Below, piece after piece: positions 35,997-43,737 of a DNA stretch of 64,000 nucleotides. The notes under the pieces are model-generated. The model saw only the letters and a list, made by a program, of their open reading frames with translations, was not told the origin of the DNA and ran no database searches. Where the stretch lies: NCBI RefSeq assembly GCF_040611135.1, contig NZ_JBEXNL010000006.1, forward strand, positions 1 to 64,000. The letters are read 5' to 3'. Both the position numbers and the translations under genes were made by a program. Every line of letters begins with the position of its first letter. Position 1 is the first letter of the stretch. The stretch is from Tsukamurella sp040611135 (GTDB lineage Bacteria > Actinomycetota > Actinomycetes > Mycobacteriales > Mycobacteriaceae).

Positions 35997-36629
35997 CTAC
36001 TTCTCCTCCTCGCGCCCGCCGAATCCGGTCAGGCGCTCGACGTACTTCGCGACGATGTCCACTTCGAGGTTGACGACGGTGCCGCGCTCGGCCCCGCCGA
36101 GGTTGGTGAGCTCGAGGGTCGTGGGGATGAGCGAGACCTCGAACCAGTGCTGCGCGTCGTCGCCGGTCACGCCCTGGCCGAGGGCCGAGACGGTGAGCGA
36201 GACCCCGTCGATGGTGATGGAGCCCTTCTCGACGACGTAGCGGGCCAGCTGCTCCGGGAGGGCGAGCCGCACGACGGTCCAGTGCTCGGACGGACTCAGG
36301 CTCAGGACGGAACCGGTTCCATCGACGTGGCCCTGCACGATGTGCCCGCCGAGGCGCGAGTTCACGGCGGCGGCGCGCTCGAGGTTGACCCGGTCACCCG
36401 GGCCGAGCTTGCTCAGCGAGCTGCGGCGCAGCGATTCCTCCATGACATCGGCGGTGAACGCTCCGCCCTCGACCGTGACCACGGTGAGACAGACGCCGTT
36501 GACCGCGATCGAATCGCCGTGCTTCGCATCGGAGGTCACGAGCTCGCCCCGAACCGTGAACCGGGCCGCATCCGGAAGATCCTCGCGGGCGGTGATCACG
36601 CCCAGTTCTTCGACGATGCCGGTGAACAT
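35997..36629 (-). CDS. ribE: Riboflavin synthase alpha subunit
   Basis: 210 residues from ATG 36629 (AGGAG 7 nt upstream). Two similar halves of the lumazine-binding fold: MFTGIVEELGVITAR...HGDSIAVNGVCLTVV (first) and NSRLGGHIVQGHVDGTGSV...EKGSITIDGVSLTVSAL (second). It dismutates two ribityllumazine molecules to riboflavin. First gene of the ribE-ribAB-ribH1-ribH2 operon, whose 5' leader carries the FMN riboswitch ending 57 nt upstream, so riboflavin synthesis should be shut down by FMN. Confidence 0.96.
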   Translation of the reverse strand: MFTGIVEELGVITAREDLPDAARFTVRGELVTSDAKHGDSIAVNGVCLTVVTVEGGAFTADVMEESLRRSSLSKLGPGDRVNLERAAAVNSRLGGHIVQGHVDGTGSVLSLSPSEHWTVVRLALPEQLARYVVEKGSITIDGVSLTVSALGQGVTGDDAQHWFEVSLIPTTLELTNLGGAERGTVVNLEVDIVAKYVERLTGFGGREEEK

Positions 36630-36650
36630 TCGCCGCTCCTGCCACTTCGG

Positions 36651-36686
36651 TCTCAGGGCGGCACGACGACACGGGATCGACCCGTG
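36651..36686 (-). promoter_or_regulatory. Expression platform of the FMN riboswitch
   Basis: Just 3' of the aptamer there is a small hairpin (36670-36675 with 36681-36686). Next comes CCGCCCTGAGA (36661-36651 on the minus strand), which is perfectly complementary over 11 nt to the 5' edge of the aptamer (36837-36827). Pairing of the two would break the aptamer's closing stem, so it is a plausible switch partner. The ribosome-binding site of ribE follows within 15 nt. The switching mechanism is inferred. Confidence 0.5.
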
Positions 36687-36840
36687 CAGTTCTCTTTCAT
36701 CCGGACTATGACCGTCGGCTCCGGGATCGCACCGGAATCTGCTGACCCCCGCCTCGCGGCGGGGCGCTCGCGGGCTCGGACACCGGGATCGCCCGGAGTC
36801 CATCACCGCCGGTGGGGAATCGCACCCCGCCCTGAGAACT
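36687..36840 (-). ncRNA. FMN riboswitch (RFN element)
   Basis: On the minus strand the conserved RFN blocks occur in order: CAGGGCGGGGTGCGATTCCC, ACCGGCGGTGA, AGCCCGCGAGCG, GTCAGCAGATTCCGGTG, GAGCCGACGGTCATAGTC and GGATGAAAGAGAA. The closing stem pairs AGTTCTC (36840-36834) with GAGAACT (36694-36688). A variable hairpin of about 20 nt (CCCCGCC/GGCGGGG) fills the third arm. It lies between ribD and ribE and controls ribE-ribAB-ribH1-ribH2; ribD upstream is outside its control. The promoter must lie in the short gap 36841-36905 or inside ribD. Confidence 0.95.
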
Positions 36841-36905
36841 TCCGCTTCCGAAGGTAGCACTCACCGGCTCCGGCCCCAAGTATTGGGCTCACGGCGAACG
36901 CAAGC

Positions 36906-37892
36906 TCAGCGCAAAAGGGTCAGCAGGACGTCCTCGCCGAGCCGGTCGACGGACGCCAGGTGGAATCGGGTGGCGTCGGTGAGGGTATCGACGCCGGGGA
37001 TCGTGATCGCCGGCAGTCCGGCGCCGAGCAGCACGGGGGCGATGTACGCCTGCACCCGGTCGACCAGGCCCGCGCCGAAGAAGGCGCCGAGCACCGTCGA
37101 ACCGCCCTCGACCTGGACGTTCACCGCGTCCCCGGCCGCCTCGAGCGCTGCCCGCGGGTCGCGGCTGCGGACGTGGCGCACGGCGCCGGGACCGGTCAGC
37201 ACTCTCGCGGCGGCGGGGAGGTCCCGCTCCCCGAGGACGATCCGGGTCGGCTGGTGCGGATACGGCGCACCGTCGGGACGCCGTGCCGTGAGCGCCGGGT
37301 CGTCGGCGAGGACGGTGCCCGTACCCACGATGATCGCGTCGAGCTGCGCGCGCTCGGCGTGCGCGCGCTCCCGCGCCGCGGGCCCGGTGATCCACTGACT
37401 GGTCCCGTCCGGGGCGGCGATCCGGCCGTCGACGGTGGCCGCGAGCTTGACGGTGACCATCGGCCTGCCGTGCCGCTGCCGGAAGAGCCACTCGGTGAGC
37501 GGCCACGGCGCGACATCGAGGTGCTGCACCTCGATGCCCGCGGCGCGGAGCGTGTGCGCGCCCCCGGCGGCGACGGGGTTGGGATCGGCCGCCGCGTACG
37601 CGACGCGGGTGATACCGGCCCTGATCAGCGCCTGCGTGCACGGCCCGGTGCGGCCCGTGTGGTCGCAGGGCTCGAGCGTGACGACGGCGGTGCCGCCGCG
37701 CGCGGCGTCGCCGGCCTCCGCCAGCGCCACGACCTCCGCGTGCGGACCGCCCGCCGGGGCCGTGCGGCCCCGTCCGACGACGGTGCCGTCGGCCGCCAGG
37801 ATCACGGCGCCCACCGGCGGGTTGGGCGAGCTGATCCCGCGGGCGGCCGTCGATTCCTCGACGGCCAGCGCGAGTGCGGACTGCAGGTCCAC
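36906..37892 (-). CDS. ribD: Bifunctional riboflavin deaminase/reductase RibD
   Basis: 328 residues. The deaminase domain has the zinc site PHAEVVAL (near residue 50) and EPCDHTGRTGPCTQALI (near 74-90); the reductase domain follows with PMVTVKLAATVDGRIAAPDG, WITGPAARERAHAERAQLDAIIVGTGTVLADDPALTAR and VEGGSTVLGAFFGAGLVD. It catalyses deamination then side-chain reduction after GTP cyclohydrolase II. ATG 37892 lies 2 nt after the rpe stop, so rpe and ribD are cotranscribed, while the other rib genes downstream have their own riboswitch leader. Length is slightly below the usual 340-370. Confidence 0.95.
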   Translation of the reverse strand: MDLQSALALAVEESTAARGISSPNPPVGAVILAADGTVVGRGRTAPAGGPHAEVVALAEAGDAARGGTAVVTLEPCDHTGRTGPCTQALIRAGITRVAYAAADPNPVAAGGAHTLRAAGIEVQHLDVAPWPLTEWLFRQRHGRPMVTVKLAATVDGRIAAPDGTSQWITGPAARERAHAERAQLDAIIVGTGTVLADDPALTARRPDGAPYPHQPTRIVLGERDLPAAARVLTGPGAVRHVRSRDPRAALEAAGDAVNVQVEGGSTVLGAFFGAGLVDRVQAYIAPVLLGAGLPAITIPGVDTLTDATRFHLASVDRLGEDVLLTLLR

Positions 37893-37894
37893 CG

Positions 37895-38581
37895 TCAGGC
37901 GCGCGGCGTCGCGGCAGCCTGGGCGCGGAGCTTGCGCAGGGCCTCGGCCGGGTCGGCTGCGTTGTAGACGGCCGAGCCGGCCACGAAGCAGTCGACGCCC
38001 GCGGCCGCGGCCTGCTCGATGGTGTCGGCGTTGATGCCGCCGTCGATCTCAACGAGGAGGCGCAGCTCGCCGGAGTCGACGAGGCGGCGGGCTGTGCGGG
38101 CTTTGTCGAGGACCTCCGCGATGAAGGACTGGCCGCCGAAGCCGGGCTCGACGCTCATCACCAGCAGGGTGTCGAAGTCCTTGAGGATCTCGATGTACGG
38201 GTCGAAGGCGGTGCCTGGCTTGATCGCGAGGCCGGCCTTGCCGCCCGCGGCGCGGATGTCCTTGGCGACGGCGACCGGGTCGTCGGTGGCCTCGGCGTGG
38301 AAGGTGACGTTGTAGGCGCCGGCCTCGGCGTACGGCGGCGCCCAACGCGCGGGATCGTCGATCATCAGGTGGCAGTCGAGCGGGATCGTGGTCGCCTTGA
38401 GCAGGCTCTCGACCACGGGCAGGCCCAGCGTGAGGTTCGGCACGAAGTGGTTGTCCATGACGTCGACGTGCACCCAGTCGGCGCCCTCCGGTCCGCCCAC
38501 GGCCTCCACTTCCGCCCCGAGTCGGGCGAAGTCGGCGGACAGGATGGACGGCGCGATCATCGGCGTGGACATGCGCAGCAT
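37895..38581 (-). CDS. rpe: Ribulose-phosphate 3-epimerase
   Basis: 228 residues from ATG 38581, or 225 from the ATG at 38572; neither has a strong ribosome-binding site. Motifs: IAPSILSADFARLG, VHVDVMDNHFVPNLTLG (metal-binding His and catalytic Asp), DCHLMIDDPARW, VMSVEPGFGGQSFI and LLVEIDGGINADTI (second catalytic Asp), all expected in this TIM barrel. It interconverts ribulose 5-phosphate and xylulose 5-phosphate, and so links to supply of the riboflavin precursor ribulose 5-phosphate. ribD follows after 2 nt. In mycobacteria rsmB lies directly upstream; here two accessory genes intervene. Confidence 0.95.
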   Translation of the reverse strand: MLRMSTPMIAPSILSADFARLGAEVEAVGGPEGADWVHVDVMDNHFVPNLTLGLPVVESLLKATTIPLDCHLMIDDPARWAPPYAEAGAYNVTFHAEATDDPVAVAKDIRAAGGKAGLAIKPGTAFDPYIEILKDFDTLLVMSVEPGFGGQSFIAEVLDKARTARRLVDSGELRLLVEIDGGINADTIEQAAAAGVDCFVAGSAVYNAADPAEALRKLRAQAAATPRA

Positions 38582-38689
38582 TGTATGCGGTCCGGGTCAG
38601 GAGACTGTCGATGCGCGCACCGCTTCGCCCCGGTACGGATGGGCCGCACGAAGGCGCGCAGCTACCGCGACGCGCCACAGTCGAGCCTC

Positions 38690-38774
38690 ATTGAATTCGA
38701 ATGATCACTTCAGTAACATCAGCATCATTAGTCACACGGGTAACTCTCGTGCCGTCGATTGTTGAGAGGTCGTC
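38690..38774 (+). promoter_or_regulatory. A+T-rich promoter region of the LGFP gene
   Basis: The 193-bp gap between rpe and the LGFP gene has one A+T-rich patch (about 38690-38750) with TTGAATTCGAA and CATCAGCATCATTAGTCAC, unlike the flanking DNA, and GAGAGG 5 nt ahead of the start. No single -35/-10 pair stands out. Confidence 0.3.
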
Positions 38775-39698
38775 ATGCGGATCGCACGCACCACCTTGAC
38801 CACGTTCGTGGCCGTCGCCGCCGCCACGTTCCTCGCCGCGGGGCCCGCCCTCGCCGACCCCGCTGTTCCGGCCGTCCCGGTGACCCCTGCAGCGCCCGCC
38901 GCGCCGGCGGTTCCCGCAGCTGCGGTTCCGGCTGCTGCTGCCGCAGCCGCTCCCGCTGTTGCCACCACCCCGCTCGTCTCGACCGCCAATGCGGTTCCCG
39001 CGTCGGCACAGCCCGCGCTGACCGAGCTCGCCAAGATCCCCGGCGTCCAGCAGATCCTCGCCACCGGGCAGCTTCCCACCACCGACGTCGCGACGCTGGT
39101 CAAGATGTTCGGCAGCGATCCGAACGCACAGAAGCTCCTCGGTCAGCTCCTCGCCGGCCAGGCTGCGACGTCCACGGCCGCCGCGACCGACACCAAGCCC
39201 GACGAGCCGCTGAAGTTCGCCGTCACCGGCGCGATCAACGACACCTTCACCAAGGACGGCGGGCAGAAGAAGTACGGCCAGCCGCTCGGCGTCGAGAAGG
39301 ACGCGGCCGGCGGCAAGGTGCAGGAGTTCACCAACGGCACCATCTACTGGAACCCGAAGGTCAACGGCGGCAAGGCCGCCGGCGTCACCGGCGCGATCCG
39401 CGACCTCTACCTCAAGGAAGGCGGACCCACCGGCAAGCTCGGCGCACCGCTCATGAGCGAGCTCTCCGTGGGCGGCCCCACCGCCGGCTCCGTCGCCGGT
39501 GCCTACAACGACTTCCAGAACGGCTCGATCGTGTGGTCGCCCGAGCACGGCGCGCACGTCGTCTCCGGCAAGATCAAGGATCAGTGGGTCAAGGGTGGCG
39601 GCGCTTTCGGGATGGGCTACCCGAAGGACGACGCCAAGCCCGGCCCCGGCGGCGCGCTGACTCAGGAGTTCACCAAGGGCGGCGTCCTCAAGGCCTGA
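38775..39698 (+). CDS. Secreted LGFP-repeat protein
   Basis: 307 residues with a signal peptide (MRIARTTLTTFVAVAAATFL, cleavage after ALA). A long Ala/Pro/Val-rich segment (28-65) is followed by a helical stretch (78-130) and then three to four LGFP-type repeats: DGGQKKYGQPLGVEKDAAGG, EGGPTGKLGAPLMSELSVGG and GGGAFGMGYPKDDAKPGPGG, each with following FTNGTIYW/FQNGSIVWS-type strands. LGFP repeats occur in cell-envelope proteins of mycolic-acid bacteria and are thought to attach proteins to the mycolate/arabinogalactan layer. Followed by a perfect palindrome that can act as terminator. An envelope structural or anchoring role is inferred. Confidence 0.88.
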   Translation: MRIARTTLTTFVAVAAATFLAAGPALADPAVPAVPVTPAAPAAPAVPAAAVPAAAAAAAPAVATTPLVSTANAVPASAQPALTELAKIPGVQQILATGQLPTTDVATLVKMFGSDPNAQKLLGQLLAGQAATSTAAATDTKPDEPLKFAVTGAINDTFTKDGGQKKYGQPLGVEKDAAGGKVQEFTNGTIYWNPKVNGGKAAGVTGAIRDLYLKEGGPTGKLGAPLMSELSVGGPTAGSVAGAYNDFQNGSIVWSPEHGAHVVSGKIKDQWVKGGGAFGMGYPKDDAKPGPGGALTQEFTKGGVLKA

Positions 39699-39707
39699 TG
39701 CCCATCC

Positions 39708-39770
39708 CAATTGAACGACGTTACGGAGGGCACAACCGCAGGTCGGATCCTCCGTAACGTCGTTCAATTG
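39708..39770. repeat. Palindromic repeat, copy 1
   Basis: Perfect 22-bp arms (39708-39729 and 39749-39770) around a 19-nt loop. It begins 10 nt after the LGFP stop and can serve as its terminator. A second copy at 40.7 kb shares 17 bp of each arm (ATTGAACGACGTTACGG) and also the loop sequence ACCGCAGGTC in the same orientation. Conservation of the loop is not needed for termination, which points to a dispersed repeat. Confidence 0.85.
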
Positions 39771-39813
39771 ATTGGGGAGGGATCCGTTCGACCACCTGGT
39801 GCGTCCAATTCAT

Positions 39814-40743
39814 ATGATGGGACGCACACGGGACCTGCGGGACGGTCGGACCGAACACGCGATCCGGGAGGAGTCCTCCTCGGTGATCCGGGGGATCCGG
39901 CACGACGGCGCCGGGGGTCCGTCAGCCGACGAGGTCCGGGACGCGCTACAGCTGGCGTATCCGGGCCTGGTCTTCGCCGGATGGAGCGCGGCCGAACTAC
40001 ACGGCGCCGACTACGCCGCCGGGCACAGACCGGAGATCTGGCTCCCGGTGCAAGGCAAGCGGAAGGGCGTCGTGATGCGCTGCGGCCACCTTCCGGCGGC
40101 CGACATCGTCGAAACATCGGGACGGCTCGCAACGTCGATCGTTCGCACAGCCGTGGACCTGGCGAGATTCGCCGAGGGAGACGAGAAGATCGTCGGCCTC
40201 GACCAGTTCATCCGTATCGACCGGCAGGGGCAGTCACTCACGACCAAGTCGGCGGTCATGGCATACCTCGACACGCACCCGCGTCTGTACGGCGCGAACC
40301 GCGTCCGCGAGGTACTCGACGAGGCCAGCACCGGAGCGCACTCCCCCTGGGAGACCTATTCGCGGCTCGTCGTCCACCGGTCGGGCCTCGACTTCTTCCG
40401 CTCCCAGCAACCCGTGCCCGGGACCCCGTTCCACGTCGACCTCGGCTCGGCTCGATACCGCGTCGCCATCGAGTACGACGGCGGCTATCACCGCTCGAAG
40501 GAACAACAGCGCATCGACATCGCCCGATGGAACGCCATCACCTATCAACGGTGGTCGATCATCCGCGTGACCTCGCCGATGCTGCTGAGCGGCCGAGCAA
40601 CGTTCCTCGACCGCGTCGCCCACGAGCTACGGACGCGGGGCTGGCGCGGACCGTCGCCCACCACTCCGCCACTGAAGCTCCCGGCCATTCACCGATTGAA
40701 CGACGTTACGGTGACAGAAACCGCAGGTCAGGCTCACCCGTAA
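39814..40743 (+). CDS. DUF559-like protein with C-terminal endonuclease-like fold
   Basis: About 309 residues; start is unsure (ATG 39814 or 39817 in MMGRTRDL, or TTG 39772), as none has a clear ribosome-binding site. The N-terminal half (GWSAAELHGADYA, IVRTAVDLARF) resembles AbiEi-like/DUF559 hypothetical proteins of actinobacteria. The C-terminal half (HVDLGSARYRVAIEYDGGYH, then IARWNAITYQRWSIIRVT) fits the very-short-patch-repair-like nuclease fold: E/D in the strand AIEYDG, then a basic helix. The last 20 residues and the stop codon lie within palindromic repeat copy 2. No partner gene is adjacent. Function unknown. Confidence 0.7.
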   Translation: MMGRTRDLRDGRTEHAIREESSSVIRGIRHDGAGGPSADEVRDALQLAYPGLVFAGWSAAELHGADYAAGHRPEIWLPVQGKRKGVVMRCGHLPAADIVETSGRLATSIVRTAVDLARFAEGDEKIVGLDQFIRIDRQGQSLTTKSAVMAYLDTHPRLYGANRVREVLDEASTGAHSPWETYSRLVVHRSGLDFFRSQQPVPGTPFHVDLGSARYRVAIEYDGGYHRSKEQQRIDIARWNAITYQRWSIIRVTSPMLLSGRATFLDRVAHELRTRGWRGPSPTTPPLKLPAIHRLNDVTVTETAGQAHP

Positions 40744-40759
40744 CGTCGTTCAATTCGGT
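40691..40759. repeat. Palindromic repeat, copy 2
   Basis: Core arms of 17 bp (40695-40711 with 40738-40754), plus ACCG/CGGT outer arms with one bulge. Shares arms and loop block ACCGCAGGTC with copy 1. It covers the 3' end of the DUF559-like gene, including its TAA, and reaches the stop of convergent rsmB, so it may act as terminator for both. Confidence 0.85.
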
Positions 40760-42117
40760 TAGAGCTTGCGGAGGGCCTGGAAGAACATGCCGTCGGTGCC
40801 GTGCAGGTGGGGCCACAGCTGGACGTGGGGGCCGTCGCCGAGGGGCAGGTCGGTGTCCGGGACCAGCGGGCGGGTGTCGATCCGCTCGAGCCCGGCGGTC
40901 GCGAGCAGGTCGTCGTCGCCGACGATGCCGAGCGTCTCGGCCACGTGCGGGGAACAGGTCGCGTAGAGCACGACGCCGCCCGGGCGCGTCAGCGCGGCGG
41001 CCGCGGCGAGCAGTTCCCGCTGCAGCACCGTCAGGTCCGCGACGTCGGAGGGTTGCTTGCGCCAGCGCGCCTCGGGCCGCCGGCGCAGCGCGCCGATGCC
41101 GGAACACGGCGCGTCCACGAGCACCCGGTCGTATCCCGGCTCCAGCCCGGACCGTCGGCCGTCCGCGACGTGCACCTCCACGGGTAACCCGCGCACCGCC
41201 TTGCGCACCAGCTCCGCTCGGTGCTCGGCGGGCTCCACCGCATCCACCCGCGCACCGTCGATCGCGGCGAGCGAGCCGAGCAACGCGGCCTTACCGCCCG
41301 GGCCCGCGCACAGGTCGAGCCAGCGGCCGTCGTCGGGCCCCTCGAGCGGCGCCACCGCCGCGGCACGGGCCACCACTTGCGAGCCCTCGTCCTGCACGCC
41401 GGCGAGGCCGTCCCGGACCGGTTCGAGCGCGCCGGGATCGCCGCCGGGGAGGTACACCGCGTACGGAGACAGCCTGCCGACCTCGCCCTCGACGATGAGC
41501 GCCAGCTCGTCGGCGGAGATCTCGCCCGGCCGCGCGACGAGGTGCACGGGCGGGCGGGCGTCGTCGGAGGCGAGCAGCGCCTGTAGCTGCCCCATGGACC
41601 TGATCCCGTTCGCGCGCAAAGACTCCCAGAACGCCTCCGCGATCCACCGCGGATGCGCGTACTGCATCGCCAGGTGCCCGAGCAGGTCCTCCGCCGCGGG
41701 CGGCGCGACACGGGTGACCCACGTGTCCTCGTCGTCGCGGGACACCTTGCGCAACACCGCGTTCGCGAACCCCGATGCGCCGCGGCCCGAGCTCTCCTTC
41801 ACCGAGTCCACGGTCTCGGACACGGCGGCGTGCGCGCCGACCCGGGTGCGCAGCAGCTGGTAGACGCCGAGCCGTAGCGCGTCCAGCACGGGACCGTCGA
41901 TATCGGAAACCGAACGCCCCGAGGCATTCTCGATCACCGCGTCGAGCAGGCCCTGCGCCCGGCAGGCGCCGTAGGTGAGCTCGGTCGCGAAGGCCGCGTC
42001 GCGCCCCTTGAGCCGGGCATCGCGCAGCAGCCCGGGCAGCACGAGGTTGGCGTACGCGCCGCGCTCGCGGACGGCGGCGAGGGTCTGCAGCGCGGCGCGG
42101 CGGGCGGGATCGGTCAC
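40759..42117 (-). CDS. rsmB: 16S rRNA m5C967 methyltransferase RsmB (Fmu/Sun)
   Basis: 452 residues from GTG 42117. N-terminal NusB-like RNA-binding domain (1-150: ALQTLAAVRERGAYANLVLP, FATELTYGACRAQGLLDAVI) and C-terminal SAM-dependent Rossmann domain with LDLCAGPGGKAALLGSLAA (motif I), DRVLVDAPCSGIGALRRRPEARW (motif IV with Pro-Cys) and GVVLYATCSPHVAE (motif VI with the catalytic Cys). Methylates a cytosine in 16S rRNA. GTG start overlaps the fmt stop (4 nt), in the def-fmt-rsmB operon. Confidence 0.95.
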   Translation of the reverse strand: MTDPARRAALQTLAAVRERGAYANLVLPGLLRDARLKGRDAAFATELTYGACRAQGLLDAVIENASGRSVSDIDGPVLDALRLGVYQLLRTRVGAHAAVSETVDSVKESSGRGASGFANAVLRKVSRDDEDTWVTRVAPPAAEDLLGHLAMQYAHPRWIAEAFWESLRANGIRSMGQLQALLASDDARPPVHLVARPGEISADELALIVEGEVGRLSPYAVYLPGGDPGALEPVRDGLAGVQDEGSQVVARAAAVAPLEGPDDGRWLDLCAGPGGKAALLGSLAAIDGARVDAVEPAEHRAELVRKAVRGLPVEVHVADGRRSGLEPGYDRVLVDAPCSGIGALRRRPEARWRKQPSDVADLTVLQRELLAAAAALTRPGGVVLYATCSPHVAETLGIVGDDDLLATAGLERIDTRPLVPDTDLPLGDGPHVQLWPHLHGTDGMFFQALRKL

Positions 42118-43049
42118 TGGTCGCCTCCGAGGATCGTGCCGGACTCGATGCGCGCTCCCCGCGCCCAGTCGGCGGCGGGCATGGACTTCTTGCCGGGCGG
42201 CTGAACCGTGCCGAGCCGCAGGGGCGCCGTGGCGGTACCCACGTGGACCTCACGCTTGGTGATGCGCAGCTCGCCGGGGGCCAGGCGCTCGGCCTCGGGA
42301 TCGACGACGGCGGGCCCGAGTTTGAGCCGCGCATCGCCGAGGGGCACCCACGCACCGGGCGCGTCGGTCATGGCCCGGATGTGCCGGTCCACGGCACCCG
42401 CGGGGCGGTCGAACCGCACCCGCGCACCGTCGACGGTGACCTTCGCGGCGTGCGAGACCCCGTCGGGCGACTGGGGCTGCGCCTGCAGCGCACCCGCTCC
42501 CACGCCGTCGACGGTCCGCGTGAGCAGCTCCGCGCCGTACTCCGCGAGGCGCGCGAGGAGCACCGTCGAGGTGTCGTCCGGGCGGATCCGCTCGGTGAGC
42601 ACCCCGAACACGGGGCCGGTGTCGAGACCCTCTTCGATGCGGAAGGTGGACGCGCCGGTCAGCTCGTCCCCCGCCTCGAGGGCGGCCTGCACCGGGGCGG
42701 CGCCACGCCACGCCGGGAGCAACGAGAAGTGCAGGTTGATCCAGCCGTGCGTGGGCACGTCGAGCAGGTCCGGCGGGATCATCCCGCCGTAGGCGACGAC
42801 GGGGCAGCAGTCCGGTGCCAGCGCCACGATCGCGGCCCGCGCCTCCGGATCGCGCAGGGTCGCGGGGGTCAGGACGGGGATCCCCGCCTCGTCGGCGACC
42901 TGCCCGACCGGTGAGCGCCGGACGCCGCGGCCACGACCCGAGCGGGCGTCGGGGCGGGTCAGCACGCCGACCACCTCGTGGTCCGACGCGAGCAGGGCGC
43001 GCAGCGCCGGGACGGCCGGCTCCGGCGTTCCCGCGAACAGCAGCCGCAT
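42114..43049 (-). CDS. fmt: Methionyl-tRNA formyltransferase
   Basis: 311 residues from ATG 43049. MRLLFAGTPEPAVPALRALL opens the formyltransferase domain; the catalytic Asn-His-Asp set lies in INLHFSLLPAWRGAAPVQ (about 106-123) and in EEGLDTGPV. The C-terminal OB-like domain (205-311) binds the tRNA. It adds the formyl group to initiator Met-tRNA. Start and def stop overlap by one base (TGATG) and its stop overlaps rsmB, so def, fmt and rsmB are translated as one unit: the formyl group is put on by Fmt and later removed by Def. Confidence 0.96.
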   Translation of the reverse strand: MRLLFAGTPEPAVPALRALLASDHEVVGVLTRPDARSGRGRGVRRSPVGQVADEAGIPVLTPATLRDPEARAAIVALAPDCCPVVAYGGMIPPDLLDVPTHGWINLHFSLLPAWRGAAPVQAALEAGDELTGASTFRIEEGLDTGPVFGVLTERIRPDDTSTVLLARLAEYGAELLTRTVDGVGAGALQAQPQSPDGVSHAAKVTVDGARVRFDRPAGAVDRHIRAMTDAPGAWVPLGDARLKLGPAVVDPEAERLAPGELRITKREVHVGTATAPLRLGTVQPPGKKSMPAADWARGARIESGTILGGDQ

Positions 43050-43588
43050 CAGGCGCGGCCTCCCGCCGCCCCGGCCGCGAGCGTCGCGGCGGGGTCGGTG
43101 AACCACGGCGACCTGCGGATGACCCGCATGACGGCCTTGCGCTCCTCGGGCTCGAGCCGGCTCAGGTAGAGCACGCCGTCGAGGTGGTCGGTCTCGTGCT
43201 GGATGCAGCGCGCGAGGATCTCGGTGCCCTCGAGGACCACCGGGGCGCCGGTGACGTCGACCCCCTCGGCGATCACGGTCATGTGGCGCGTGCACTCCCC
43301 GCGGACCTCGGGGATCGACAGGCAGCCCTCGGCCGCCGTCTGCATCTCCTCGCCGACGGCGCGCCAGACGGGGTTGACGATGTGCCCCTCGCGACCGCCG
43401 CAGCCGTAGACGAACACGCGCTTGCTCACCCCCACCTGGGGCGCGGCGAGGCCCGCACCGCTGTGGTGGTGCATCGTGTCGATCATGTCGTCCACCAACC
43501 GGGCGAGATCGGCGTCGAAGACCGTCACCTCGTCCGCAGGGGTACGCAGGACCGGGTCCGGATAGATGCGGATGGGAAGCACGCTCAT
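43049..43588 (-). CDS. def: Peptide deformylase
   Basis: 179 residues. The three family motifs are present: GAGLAAPQVG (about 45-54), EGCLSIPEVRGE (about 86-97, Cys metal ligand) and QHETDHLDGVLY (about 129-140, two His ligands and catalytic Glu). It removes the N-formyl group from nascent proteins using Fe2+ or Zn2+. ATG 43588; first gene of the def-fmt-rsmB operon. The insertion between motifs I and II is short, so it is closer to type I than to the mycobacterial form with its long insert. Confidence 0.95.
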   Translation of the reverse strand: MSVLPIRIYPDPVLRTPADEVTVFDADLARLVDDMIDTMHHHSGAGLAAPQVGVSKRVFVYGCGGREGHIVNPVWRAVGEEMQTAAEGCLSIPEVRGECTRHMTVIAEGVDVTGAPVVLEGTEILARCIQHETDHLDGVLYLSRLEPEERKAVMRVIRRSPWFTDPAATLAAGAAGGRA

Positions 43589-43663
43589 CCCCCCATTATC
43601 CAGCCCCGATCGGCCAGTGGGCGCGCGGCCCGGAGGTCACATCGACGCGCCCGCGCTAGGACG

Positions 43664-43682
43664 TGAGGCAGGGTTGCCTTAG
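43664..43682 (+). promoter_or_regulatory. Possible IdeR-like iron box
   Basis: TGAGGCAGGGTTGCCTTAG contains the perfect short inverted repeat AGGCA-GGGT-TGCCT with flanking TGA/TAG, like variant iron boxes with AGGCA/TGCCT half-sites. Only 10 of 19 bases match the TTAGGTTAGGCTAACCTAA consensus. It lies 55 nt ahead of the esterase lipoprotein gene. Tentative. Confidence 0.35.
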
Positions 43683-43737
43683 GATTCGCTTGAAGAAAAC
43701 GCCACAGAACCGCCCCGCCGGGCGAGAGAGGGTCGAC

